Positions 1-7,376 of a stretch of DNA of 64,000 bases are shown in pieces. The stretch is taken from NCBI RefSeq assembly GCF_052068095.1, contig NZ_JBQHDG010000023.1, positions 62,001 through 126,000 on the forward strand, given 5' to 3'. A program made the position numbers and the translations under genes. The notes beneath the pieces are model-generated. The model saw nothing but the letters and a program-made list of their open reading frames with translations, did no database searches and was not told the DNA's origin. The stretch comes from Phytohabitans sp052068095. Its GTDB lineage: Bacteria > Actinomycetota > Actinomycetes > Mycobacteriales > Micromonosporaceae. Every line of letters begins with the position of its first letter. Position 1 is the stretch's first letter.

Positions 1-1
1 C

Positions 2-343
2 GACCTGCGTGCCGAGTACGGCCAGAACGTCCTCGACGACGCGGCCCGCGATCACGTCTTGGACCAGGTGTTGACCGTCTACGAGCAGCAGTTGGTCGAC
101 CTCATGAGGCGGCCCGACCGTAGGCTCGACCTGCTGGCGGTGACCACGTTCGCCAACCTCTACGTGGACTCGCTCAGCGAACCCAGTCGGCGTCCGGCCG
201 GCGAGCCGCCGTACGGCGGCTACTCGCACCCGATGCTGGTCATCGCCGCGATGTGCCGCCTCGCCGAGCGGCTACCCGCGATCACCCGCCCCGGCCGGAA
301 GCCTCAGCCCACCCCCGCTGATCCGATCCGTTCGAGGTTCTGA
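2..343 (+). CDS. 3' end of a hypothetical protein, cut by the window edge
   Basis: The frame is open from base 2 and ends at a TGA at 341-343, giving the last 113 residues of a protein whose start lies outside the window. A TTG at 59 is in frame, but coding-like sequence continues upstream of it, so it is probably not the start. The piece is Leu, Asp and Arg rich and looks helical, with no recognised domain, membrane segment or catalytic motif. The last 20 residues are Pro/Arg rich and look like a disordered tail. I do not recognise the family. It reads toward the STAS gene but lies about 180 bases from it, so no operon is implied. Confidence 0.55.
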   Translation, partial: DLRAEYGQNVLDDAARDHVLDQVLTVYEQQLVDLMRRPDRRLDLLAVTTFANLYVDSLSEPSRRPAGEPPYGGYSHPMLVIAAMCRLAERLPAITRPGRKPQPTPADPIRSRF

Positions 344-525
344 CGCGGGCCCGGACGGCGAGGGCTACCCGTGGCCGATGACCGCTGCTCATTCAGGCGG
401 CGAAGGCGGCGGAGCACGCCGGGTGGCCCCGGGCGCGTTGCGATGCAGGGACGCCTGTCGCCTGCGGCCGGTGGCGGTGGCGTTTCCGGCCGCCCGACAC
501 CAGCCGGGCTGGATATCCTGAACTC

Positions 526-903
526 GTGGCGCCAACCTTGAGCTGCGACGTGCGGCGGCAGGCCGACGCGGTGGTCATCGTCGCTCGCGGTGAGCTCGAC
601 ATGAACACCAGCGCCACGCTCGAGAGTGCCGCCAACCAGGCGTTGAGGCCGGTACCCATCCGGCTTGTCCTCGACTGCAGCCAGCTGACCTTCTGCGATT
701 CGATGGGCATGTCGCTGCTGGTCAGGCTGTCGTTCCACGTCGAGGAGGTGGGTAGCCGGTTGGTGATCGACCGGCCATCCCTTCAGTTGCGTCGGCTGCT
801 CACCCTGACCGGATTGGACACCGTGCTAGACCTCCAACCCGACCACGACACAGCGGCACACCAGGCCTCTCCGACTGATCGCTGCCCCACAGCGTCGGGC
901 TAG
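526..903 (+). CDS. STAS-domain anti-sigma factor antagonist
   Basis: 125 residues from a GTG start, almost entirely one STAS domain of the SpoIIAA/RsbV type. Visible features are the early strand ending GELDMNTS (about residues 24-31), the strand LVLDCSQLTFCDSMGMSLL (about 52-70), and the DSMG segment, where family members carry the Ser that the partner anti-sigma kinase phosphorylates. Such proteins bind and sequester an anti-sigma kinase and so free a stress or developmental sigma factor. No kinase or sigma gene is adjacent. Orphan STAS genes are common in actinomycetes. The last 25 residues are polar and low in complexity. The partner cannot be inferred from this locus. Confidence 0.85.
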   Translation: MAPTLSCDVRRQADAVVIVARGELDMNTSATLESAANQALRPVPIRLVLDCSQLTFCDSMGMSLLVRLSFHVEEVGSRLVIDRPSLQLRRLLTLTGLDTVLDLQPDHDTAAHQASPTDRCPTASG

Positions 904-1077
904 CTCATGCGATCCGCGTGTCCAGCGTGGACGGGCGAAAACAAGGGCGTCCTTGAGGAGCATGCGCTGAGTGTGGGTGACGCTGAGCGGGTCGCCGGCG
1001 CAGATCTGGATGAGCCGGTCGCCGCGGGACCACCGGTCTTCGAGCCGGTCGATCGGGACGCGGGCAACGGTGCGATC
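904..1077 (-). pseudogene. Fragment of a DyP-type peroxidase
   Basis: Read on the minus strand, this segment encodes about 58 residues with the C-terminal core of dye-decolorising peroxidases: a basic strand with PIDRLEDRW, then GDRLIQICAGDP, then an RMLLKDALVFARPRW run. In DyP enzymes the equivalent piece lies near the haem pocket. There is no start codon, no upstream haem-binding domain and no sensible C-terminus. The reading runs straight into the antisense of the STAS gene, so this is a remnant. The family is recognised by eye from the GDP and R-W pattern. No other peroxidase pieces were seen nearby. Confidence 0.5.
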
Positions 1078-1269
1078 GCCCGTGGGATCTGCGCGCCGGC
1101 CGTCTGATGGGCCTCGGCGCGGACCGGCTGGCTGGTTGATGCGTCGGACCTGCCGGCCTGTCCCTTTGTCGGGTCTGGCTGTCGTTATCGATCGTTAGGG
1201 GAAGGAATGGGTTGTGGCGGGCATGATCGGCGAACCAGCGCGGGGGCGTGTGGTGGGCGCGGTACGGCG

Positions 1270-1452
1270 GTGGTGTTGCAGTGGGTGTTTCGGCCGGAGC
1301 TAACCGGGCCGGATGCGTCCCAGTACGCCACGCACGCGGGCAAGACCGTGCGGTCGGTAGGCCGGACACCGGCGGCAGACGGGCGGGTCGACGTGGTCCT
1401 CGCGGCCGGCGAGACCGTCCGGGCCTTTCGCCGAGAACTGCGACCCGGCTGA
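1270..1452 (+). CDS. Possible small hypothetical protein
   Basis: A short frame of about 60 codons with GTG, GTG and TTG in a row as possible starts and a TGA stop. GC3 is high and the composition looks like protein (VLQWVFRPEL near the start, VDVVLAAGETVRAF near the end). No convincing ribosome binding site precedes it and no family is recognised. It lies in about 650 bases with no other good gene, between the DyP fragment and the next small gene, so it may be debris. A long minus-strand frame covering 905-1687 is Arg/Pro rich and looks like a shadow. Confidence 0.3.
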   Translation: MVLQWVFRPELTGPDASQYATHAGKTVRSVGRTPAADGRVDVVLAAGETVRAFRRELRPG

Positions 1453-1725
1453 CGGGCAGGTCGGACGGACCAGCCAGTTCCCCGCGCGGCGACCAGCTGT
1501 GTGTCCGACCGCAAGCCAGCGTCAGGGCCGATGTCCTAGCCAAGGCTGCCGTCGAAGCCGGAGGGCTCCCAGTAGGAGCCGCAACAGCGGCTCCCCGATC
1601 GTCGCCTGCGGAACGCGTGGTACTCCGACGATCAAGGAAGCATTCCGCCAGATCCACAGCGTTCAACCCGTCGTCAAGGGTCCGCATGGGTGCGGCCGGC
1701 TTGGCGTGTTGGCCATGATGGACAG

Positions 1726-1956
1726 GTGGGCGCGATCGAGGTCTGGCTGAACGGTGGGCCGGCAGACGGCCGTGTCCTGCTGGTCGAGACGGACGCTGTC
1801 GACGGACTGCCGGCCACCGTGGTCCTTCCCCAGACCGGTGTCTTCGTCAACGCCGACGACGAGCCTGCCCCACGAATCGACCACGTTTACGTGTATACCG
1901 GCGAGATCGACGGCCGGCACGCGTACCGGTACGGCCTGCGGCGCGAGAACCCCTAA
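1726..1956 (+). CDS. Small conserved-looking hypothetical protein
   Basis: 76 residues from GTG at 1726. A GTG at 1690 in the same frame would add 12 unlikely residues. The protein begins IEVWLNGGPADGRVLLVE and has a second strand-rich half with HVYVYTGEIDGRHAYRYG, a pattern I associate with small beta-rich actinobacterial proteins of unknown function. No signal peptide or catalytic motif is visible. Its last 110 bases overlap a convergent minus-strand frame ending at 1847. The tail of one of the two is probably run-on sequence, and I judge this frame the better one. Confidence 0.55.
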   Translation: MGAIEVWLNGGPADGRVLLVETDAVDGLPATVVLPQTGVFVNADDEPAPRIDHVYVYTGEIDGRHAYRYGLRRENP

Positions 1957-2314
1957 CGGGTCCGTGGACGGCCAGCCAATCATCGTCAAGCTGCACCGTC
2001 CGCAGGGCCAGCATCCCGTATTGATCGAGCAGGCGAAGGTAGGCGTATGGATTTCGGTCGGCTCGCCTCCACAGCCGGCGGATGAGGCTGCGTCGCTCCT
2101 GACCGCCCGCCGCGGCCGGCTCGGCTGCGGAGGCGAGGGCGTCCTGGATGGACAAAATGTCGGCCAGAAACGGCATGGCGGCGTCGATGCCGGCCTCGAC
2201 GGCGGCGAGCGGCAGGCACGTCGTGTCGCGTCGCATCGTCGCTGTGATCGCGAGACCGGCGCTTGTTACTGCGGTCTGGCGAAGATCGTCCACGAGGGCA
2301 ATGTGTTTGGGCAT
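1847..2314 (-). CDS. Hypothetical protein, probably with a run-on C-terminus
   Basis: 155 residues from ATG at 2314. The first 105 residues look like a real alpha-helical protein (IALVDDLRQTAVTSAGLAI, then FLADILSIQDALASAAEP, then YLRLLDQYGMLAL). The last 40 or so turn into Arg/Gly-rich sequence antisense to the gene at 1726-1956. This suggests the original stop was lost and the reading now runs into foreign sequence. No family is recognised. There is no strong ribosome binding site. It stands alone between two other doubtful loci. Confidence 0.4.
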   Translation of the reverse strand: MPKHIALVDDLRQTAVTSAGLAITATMRRDTTCLPLAAVEAGIDAAMPFLADILSIQDALASAAEPAAAGGQERRSLIRRLWRRADRNPYAYLRLLDQYGMLALRTVQLDDDWLAVHGPVRGSRAAGRTGTRAGRRSRRYTRKRGRFVGQARRRR

Positions 2315-2542
2315 GGGCTTGACGCTGTCGCAGGTACGTCCTTGGCCCAAACCCCCCAAGCCGTTGGTATCAATGAACTTTCCCCTTGGCCCGGGGCGAC
2401 CGATGAGCGGACGCGACCGCCTCTGCCCAAGCGCGGCCGGCCTGCCGACCGGACGCGCCGGGCGTATGGGCCGTGGCCGTGGAGAGGTCGCCGAACTTCG
2501 ATCGGGTAGGCGGGCACGTCGGGACCGGCGACGCGGTCCTGC

Positions 2543-2905
2543 CTAGGCGTTGACCTGCTTGCCGACGCAGTTGGCGTGCTGGCCGCCCTGGGTCTGCGGT
2601 CCAGTACGTCGCGCGCTTTCGATGATGTGAAGTGCGGCGTCCAGCACATCATTCACAACCGCGTCTCGGGGTGTGTGATCGCGCTCAGCGGCGCTGCCGT
2701 GCCCTGTTCGTACGAGCAGACCTCGTATGCCGAGGCGGTGTGTTGCGCTGAGGTCGTTGCTGGTGTCGCCAACAATCCAGACGTCGTTTGGCGTCGCATC
2801 GAGGTCCTCGCGGACGAACTGGGCCCACCGTTGCGGCTCCAGGTAGCGCTTGACCGCGAAGCAGAGGTTGATTCCCAGGACGCTGAGCCGTTCCGCGTAA
2901 CAGCA
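2543..2905 (-). pseudogene. C-terminal fragment of a HAD-superfamily phosphatase
   Basis: Minus-strand reading gives KRYLEPQRWAQFVREDLD, then VWIVGDTSNDLSATHRLG, then a GLLVRTGHG turn. GDTSND matches HAD motif IV (the Mg-binding acidic pair), and the following G-x-G strand fits the C-terminal half of small HAD phosphatases of the histidinol-phosphate or heptose-bisphosphate type. The N-terminal DxD nucleophile loop (motif I) and the motif II Ser/Thr are absent. Upstream sequence to 3004 is open but unlike protein. This is a 5'-truncated gene and cannot be catalytic. The 3' end has a normal TAG stop. Confidence 0.6.
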
Positions 2906-3005
2906 GGTTACGTTCGGTAGTTGTCCCTGGTTGGCGTTGCCGGCACGCCGAACCTGTTGTGTGTCAGGTCGTGCGGGGTCGCAGGGTCCGCCGACCGCTG
3001 GCACT

Positions 3006-3647
3006 ATGAGCGGCGTGAGCTCGTGGCGGAAGTCGCCGTGGTGGGCCGCGGGGGGCGCGGTGGTGCCGGCCGGCCTGATGCTGTACGGCGTGAGCGTGCC
3101 CGGAGGCTACCAAGGCTTTCTGGTCGCGGCGATGTGTGGCTGGGTGGTCGTGTGGCTGGCCTGGGCGGTGTTCGGGTGGGCGTGGTGGTCGGTCGACTCG
3201 CCCGAAGCGCGCTGGCGGCTGTGGCCGCTCGCGGTGGTTCCGGTGGTGTTCGTGGCAAGCTGGTGGGTGGCCTCCGGCGATCTCGTCGGCAGGGCCGTGT
3301 TCGCGCACTACCGGACAGATCTGGAGCAGTTCGCCGACCACCGCGGGGCCACGCACGACGGCATCGGTGTCGGGCCCTACTCGTTCGACTTTCTCGACCG
3401 GGGGCAGGGCTGCGTGCTGTACGGGCTGCACGAGCCCGGGATGGCGCGGGCGTCTGGCTTCGCCTGGTGCCCGGGGACGGCGCCGCCGGAGACGTACTGG
3501 GGCGAGGGTGAGGTCTTCGAGAAGCTCGACGGCGACTGGTATGTGTTCCTGATCCGGCACGGTCGGTTCGAAGACCGCGGGACCGGCGCCGACCCGTGGG
3601 GGCTGCAGATCACCGAACTGAGGGTGCGGGGCACCCCGCACGTGTGA
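3006..3647 (+). CDS. Membrane protein of unknown function
   Basis: 213 residues from ATG at 3006. An in-frame start at 2931 would add 25 unlikely residues. Three hydrophobic spans fill the first half: about residues 13-28 (AAGGAVVPAGLMLYG), 35-58 (LVAAMCGWVVVWLAWAVFG) and 70-90 (LWPLAVVPVVFVASWW). The soluble second half has two Cys residues (about 136 and 152), aromatic residues and a Tyr/Trp-rich segment near 175-190, and could be exposed outside the cell. No domain is recognised. The gene stands alone, directly left of the insertion sequence, whose end begins about 20 bases after the stop. Confidence 0.6.
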   Translation: MSGVSSWRKSPWWAAGGAVVPAGLMLYGVSVPGGYQGFLVAAMCGWVVVWLAWAVFGWAWWSVDSPEARWRLWPLAVVPVVFVASWWVASGDLVGRAVFAHYRTDLEQFADHRGATHDGIGVGPYSFDFLDRGQGCVLYGLHEPGMARASGFAWCPGTAPPETYWGEGEVFEKLDGDWYVFLIRHGRFEDRGTGADPWGLQITELRVRGTPHV

Positions 3648-3666
3648 CCCGCAGGCGGTTGACTAT

Positions 3667-4546
3667 TGAAGGTTGTCACGTTGTGCGGGCGTGCTCGATG
3701 TGGAGGATGACGAGTGCCGCGGCGACGATCTTCCCGATCCGCCAGGGGTCCAGGCTGACGTTGCGTAGCGCCTTGAACGTCGTCTTGAGCAGGGAGTTGC
3801 CGCGTTCACCGATCGCGCGGACGCTGTTGTGGGCCTTGTTCAGTTGCTGCTGCACCAGCGTGAGGCGGCCACCTTTGGGTCTTTTGAACGCCACGGTGAT
3901 CGTGTCGGACTCGTCCCCGTAGCCGAGGTCGCCGAGGATGCGCAGGTCATCGCCGGCGTCGGCCAGGTTCGGCAGGATCTCGGTGTGGGCACGCAGGGCT
4001 GTGGTGTCGTGTTCGCGGCCGGGCCGTACGTCGGAGGTCCAGATCGGCCAGCCGTCCGGGACGGTGATCACTTGGATGTTGCCGCCGTGGTTGTTGTGCT
4101 TGCCGGACCACCATAGGTCCACGCCCGGCGTGGGACCGGGGGTATGGCAGCGGTCGGTCTCGATCAGCATCCCATCGACGTTCACATGGCTGTATCCGGC
4201 GGCCTTCGCGGCCAGCAGGGCGCCGTGGAGGCTGGGTGCGCTGGCGGCGAGCACGTCGATGCCTTCGTGTAGGTAGTCGTAGCCGGTTGATTTGCTGATG
4301 GCGTTGTCGCGGGCCAACTGCCGCATCCGGGTGCCGTCCAGGAACCAGCGAAGGATCAGTATCGCCTGGTCGCGCTCGGACAACGAGCGGGTGTCGGCGC
4401 GGGTACCGCGCCGCAGGCGTTCGCCAGCCAGCAGATCGGCCAGGACGTTCACAGTCGCCTCGCGTGCTGGTAGCACCGCGGTGTATGTGACACTCATCGT
4501 CGACGCAGGACCCTTATGAAGTTGATCTGTGGAAGGACCACCTTCA
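3667..4546. mobile_element. IS5-type insertion sequence, about 880 bp
   Basis: The transposase gene is bracketed by imperfect inverted ends. The left end at 3667-3677 reads TGAAGGTTGTC, and the right end, read inward from 4546 to 4536, is TGAAGGTGGTC, 10 of 11 matching. The left repeat overlaps the transposase stop codon. A second inverted copy lies just inside the right end: ATGAAGTTG at 4515-4523 against the complement of CCACCTTCAT at 4538-4547. The exact outer boundary on that side is therefore uncertain. No clear target duplication is visible. The element separates the membrane protein gene from the kinase-like gene. Confidence 0.6.
3676..4497 (-). CDS. IS5-family DDE transposase
   Basis: 273 residues from ATG at 4497. 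The longer open frame to 4578 runs through the IS end and is unlikely to be used. The N-terminal part has an HTH-like segment (LRWFLDGTRMRQLARDNAI, then SKSTGYDYLHEGIDVLA). The catalytic part shows NVDGMLIETDR for the first Asp, WSGKHNNHGGNIQVIT, then DLGYGDES for the second Asp region, and a C-terminal RAIGERGNSLLK with the third acidic residue. This is the DDE_Tnp_4 layout of IS5-group enzymes. The frame is intact, so the element may still be mobile. Confidence 0.9.
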   Translation of the reverse strand: MSVTYTAVLPAREATVNVLADLLAGERLRRGTRADTRSLSERDQAILILRWFLDGTRMRQLARDNAISKSTGYDYLHEGIDVLAASAPSLHGALLAAKAAGYSHVNVDGMLIETDRCHTPGPTPGVDLWWSGKHNNHGGNIQVITVPDGWPIWTSDVRPGREHDTTALRAHTEILPNLADAGDDLRILGDLGYGDESDTITVAFKRPKGGRLTLVQQQLNKAHNSVRAIGERGNSLLKTTFKALRNVSLDPWRIGKIVAAALVILHIEHARTT

Positions 4547-4721
4547 TACCGGGGTTCTGCGTCTTTTCGTTGCACCACAACGGATCCGGCGTGTCACCAC
4601 CCGGGCCTACAGTCGGTTACGCAACGCAACCCACCGTTACGCGGAATGGCTCGCTGTCGGACATGTCTCATCCCTTCCCAAGGGCTGTGCGGGCTCCCAC
4701 CACTCAGTGGTGGTGTGGTGG

Positions 4722-5687
4722 TCATGCCGGCAGGGCGCGCAGGGCGTGGACCCGCTCGCGTTGCCGGGCGAAGTCGTCGGGACGGTCCTTGCGGTGTTTC
4801 CACAGCACGGCCAGCCACCGCATCGCGCAGGTGCGCCGCGCGGCCAAGAACCGCCGCCAGTCTCGGCCGGTGAGGTCGAGGTCGGCGACCAGCGCCTCCC
4901 ATACCGCGTCGTCGATCGGCCGGGCGCTGATGTGCTCGATCAGGTCGGCGGCGTCGAACACGCGGTCGGCGTACCCGCTGAACTCGAAGTCGACCACGCC
5001 GATCCGGCGTCCGTCCCAGAGCCAGTTCAGCAGGTTGGAGTCGCCCCGGCTCAGGACCCGCGGTGCCCATTCGCAGACCAGGTCGGCGTCGTCAGTGCCA
5101 CGCCACCACCGCAGCAGGTCCCGCATCTCCCGGGTCAGATCGTCCTGCGCGTGGCGCAGGAGCTGTTCCGGCCAGACGCGGGTGATGCGGTTAACGTAGT
5201 GCGCGGCGGAGTCGATCCGCCCAAGCTGCCGGAACACCGACAACGGCACCTGGTGGATCTGGCGCATCAGGTCGGGCAGCGCGGCCAGCGCGGGCACCGG
5301 GTCGACCAGATCCGCGACCGGCATGCCGGGCAGCATGGTCATCCCCATGATCGGCAAGTGTGGGTGGTCGGCGCACCACAGCGGCCGGGGAACCCGCTTT
5401 ACGCCGTGACCGGCCAGCAGGGTCAACGCGTTCCACTCACGCTCCAAACGCCGCCGATCATCGACCTTGTAGATCTTGACGCAGCGCGGTGGCCCAATGG
5501 AGTTCGGCTGTCGGTATACGTAGTTGTTGCGGGCGCCGTCCATCGGTTCTAAGCCGAGATCCCGTGCAGCGCTCGCCACTGCGGCGGGGCCGAGCTGGTG
5601 AGCACCGCGGATGCGGGTCACCAGATCGTGGGCCTCGGCTGCAACGTCCTGCCCGTCATCGGCGACCAGCAACTGAGTGGACGTCAT
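4722..5687 (-). CDS. Aminoglycoside/choline kinase-like phosphotransferase
   Basis: 321 residues from ATG at 5687. The fold is the APH family: a Lys in CVKIYKV (about residue 71) at the ATP-binding Lys position, the catalytic loop RGDSNLLNW (214-222; most members have HGD), and VVDFEFSGYADRVFDAADL (231-249) supplying the Mg-binding Asp. ATP-dependent phosphorylation of a small hydroxylated substrate is expected. The substrate may be choline, a sugar or an aminoglycoside and cannot be told from sequence. The start overlaps the stop of the upstream kinase fragment (ATGA), so the two were one operon. Resistance should not be assumed. Confidence 0.8.
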   Translation of the reverse strand: MTSTQLLVADDGQDVAAEAHDLVTRIRGAHQLGPAAVASAARDLGLEPMDGARNNYVYRQPNSIGPPRCVKIYKVDDRRRLEREWNALTLLAGHGVKRVPRPLWCADHPHLPIMGMTMLPGMPVADLVDPVPALAALPDLMRQIHQVPLSVFRQLGRIDSAAHYVNRITRVWPEQLLRHAQDDLTREMRDLLRWWRGTDDADLVCEWAPRVLSRGDSNLLNWLWDGRRIGVVDFEFSGYADRVFDAADLIEHISARPIDDAVWEALVADLDLTGRDWRRFLAARRTCAMRWLAVLWKHRKDRPDDFARQRERVHALRALPA

Positions 5688-5947
5688 CGCATCCTCCGGG
5701 AGATCTCAAGGTAAAGCAGCTCGTGCACGCCGTCGCGATCCAGGTCACCGACGTCGACGGTCAGCATGCTCGGGTCGTCACCGGCCAGCCGGCGGTAGGC
5801 ATCGTCCACATGAGCCAGATACGACTGCAGCTCGCCGCTGTACCGGGCGCCGTCGCGGCCTCGCGCGCGATCGATGGCCACGGCGACGGGCAGACGTAGC
5901 CAAACCGCGGTGTCGGCTCGCCGTCCGGCCAAGGCATCCTTATTTAC
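5684..5947 (-). pseudogene. C-terminal fragment of a small P-loop kinase
   Basis: Minus-strand reading gives ALAGRRADTAVWLRLPVAVA, then AIDRARGRDGARYSGELQSY, then LTVDVGDLDRDGVHELLYLE and a normal stop. This looks like the last third of a dTMP-kinase-like or other small nucleoside kinase: a WLRLPVAVAIDR strand-helix, a basic LID-like stretch, then the last strand and helix. The P-loop half is missing. Upstream of about 5947 the sequence changes abruptly to the cyclo-ligase fragment. The stop overlaps the ATG of the APH-like gene, so the parental operon was kinase then phosphotransferase. The exact kinase type is uncertain. Confidence 0.5.
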
Positions 5948-5954
5948 CAGGGTC

Positions 5955-6125
5955 TTAGACGTCGGCTTGCAAGGTCGGCGAGTACTGGATTGGCAGCGAT
6001 TCTCTCCGCGGCGAGATCCCGCCATACCAGGCCATCCGGGCGCCGGGACGGCGGGCACTCAATGAGCTGGTCAGGCGCAACAACCAAGTCGACAATGAAG
6101 TCGTGGCGAGCAACGGGTAGCGCCG
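5955..6125 (-). pseudogene. C-terminal fragment of a 5-formyltetrahydrofolate cyclo-ligase-like gene
   Basis: Minus-strand reading gives LPVARHDFIVDLVVAPDQL, then IECPPSRRPDGLVWRDLAAE, then RIAANPVLADLASR. It matches the C-terminal 50 or so residues of the intact cyclo-ligase-like protein at 14283-15047 almost residue for residue. The DNA is also clearly alike: about 5960-6120 against 14325-14480. The rest of the gene is absent and the frame is closed on both sides, so this is a stranded duplicate or a recombination scar. It abuts the small-kinase fragment. Confidence 0.75.
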
Positions 6126-6174
6126 GCTAAATATCCGTGTGCTGGTTCATGGCGGGCTTGCCCGATCCTTGGTC

Positions 6175-6510
6175 TTACGCGTTGGCGGCGCGGATGGCTT
6201 TCCGGAGGGCAACCTCAACCTCTGCGGGGAGGTCCTCCTCGGCCGACCAGTATCCCTGTGCCTGCGCCCAGCGGCGCATCGCCTGTACGCGGTCGATCTC
6301 GTCTTGCGGGTCCCGCCCGTCCTGCGCGGCAGCGAGCGCTTGTCTGGCTGCAAGCTTCCAAGCTGCGATCGCGTCATCGCGGGTGCTGATGCCGTGCCGT
6401 CGCCAGTCGTCAAGGCGCTGTTGGGCGTCGGTGAGGGTGGCAGTCGCCGCCGCGAGGGCATCGGCGAAGTGCCGGTCGAGTTCGTCGCGAGCGATGTCGG
6501 CATCGTCCAT
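6175..6510 (-). CDS. Small helical hypothetical protein
   Basis: 111 residues from ATG at 6510, Ala/Asp/Arg rich and almost wholly alpha-helical. The stretch from about residue 14 to 60 (LDRHFADALAAATATLTDA onward, then RLDDWRRHGISTRDDAIAAW) looks like a coiled coil. The C-terminal part contains QAQGYWSAEEDLPAEVEVAL. No transmembrane segment or known domain is seen. It is divergent from the YdcF gene, with about 195 bases between them holding both promoters. Codon usage is normal for the window, so I take it as a real gene. Confidence 0.6.
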   Translation of the reverse strand: MDDADIARDELDRHFADALAAATATLTDAQQRLDDWRRHGISTRDDAIAAWKLAARQALAAAQDGRDPQDEIDRVQAMRRWAQAQGYWSAEEDLPAEVEVALRKAIRAANA

Positions 6511-6704
6511 GTCTGGCAGGCTACTCGACCGGCCGCGGTCCGGCGCGAAGACCGGTTCGGAGCGGCACTGGACGACGTCTGGGCAGAACCAGGTCTACCG
6601 GCCGGTGAGGGGGCAGGCAGCGGGCACGCTACCGTGACCGTCGTGGCTGCCCGGCCCGGATGCGCCGACCAACCGCCCCTGCTGCCGAGCAAGAGAGATC
6701 GACG

Positions 6705-7361
6705 TTGACCGAGACGATGATCCGAGAAGACCTCCGCGTGGATGTGGAGACGCTGTGGGACTACCACGACATGCACCATGAGCTGCGCCCGTGTGATGTC
6801 GGGATCGGCCTGGGTAGCCACGATCTCGGCGTCGCGGTGGTCGCTGTAGATCTGTTCCACCAAGCGATGTTTCCGCGCATCGTCTTCACCGGCGCCAACG
6901 CGCCCACCACCATCGACCGATTCCCGCGCGGGGAGGCGGTCCATTACCGGGAGTACGCCATTGAGAACGGTGTACCGCCAGAGTCCGTACTGATCGAGAC
7001 CCGCGCCACCAACACCGCAGAGAACATCCGGTTCGCACGCGAGGTCCTCGCTGAACACAAAATCAAGACGCGTTCGGTGATCATCATGTCGCGGCCCTAC
7101 CAGCAGCGACGCGCGTTCGCCACCTGCAAGAAGCTGTGGCCAGAATTGGATGTCCTGTGCGCTTCCCGACCCCTCTCACTGGACGACTATGTGGTCAGCA
7201 TCGGTGACGTGAACCGGGTGATCAACATGCTCGTCGGCGACACGCAGCGCATCGAGGTGTACGCCGAACGTGGATTTGCCATTGCGCAGCACATGCCGGA
7301 CGAGGTCCGAGCGGCCTACCGTCGATTGGTGAACGCGGGGTTCACAAGTCGACTGGTGTAG
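6705..7361 (+). CDS. YdcF/DUF218-family protein
   Basis: 218 residues from TTG at 6705, preceded by AAGAGAG. ATG at 6717 is an alternative. The DUF218 (ElyC/SanA/YdcF) pattern is clear: an early GLGSHD strand-turn, PRIVFTGAN, ESVLIETRATNTAENIRFA around residues 98-116, and VIIMSRPYQQRRAF. YdcF of E. coli binds S-adenosylmethionine, and SanA/ElyC act in envelope biology. The reaction of this cytoplasmic type is not established. There is no signal peptide. It lies beside the radical SAM operon and converges on that operon's divergent regulator, which may be coincidence. In actinomycetes such YdcF genes are often near nucleotide or natural-product enzymes. Confidence 0.8.
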   Translation: MTETMIREDLRVDVETLWDYHDMHHELRPCDVGIGLGSHDLGVAVVAVDLFHQAMFPRIVFTGANAPTTIDRFPRGEAVHYREYAIENGVPPESVLIETRATNTAENIRFAREVLAEHKIKTRSVIIMSRPYQQRRAFATCKKLWPELDVLCASRPLSLDDYVVSIGDVNRVINMLVGDTQRIEVYAERGFAIAQHMPDEVRAAYRRLVNAGFTSRLV

Positions 7362-7376
7362 AGCGGCTCCTGGTGG

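Noticed and set aside
905..1687. 260-residue minus-strand open frame
   Set aside because: Low-complexity Arg/Pro sequence. The DyP-like reading lies in a different frame, so this one is a shadow.
4722..5687. Calling the APH-like gene an aminoglycoside resistance gene
   Set aside because: The family includes choline, homoserine and sugar kinases, and the catalytic loop RGD differs from the usual HGD. No substrate evidence exists.
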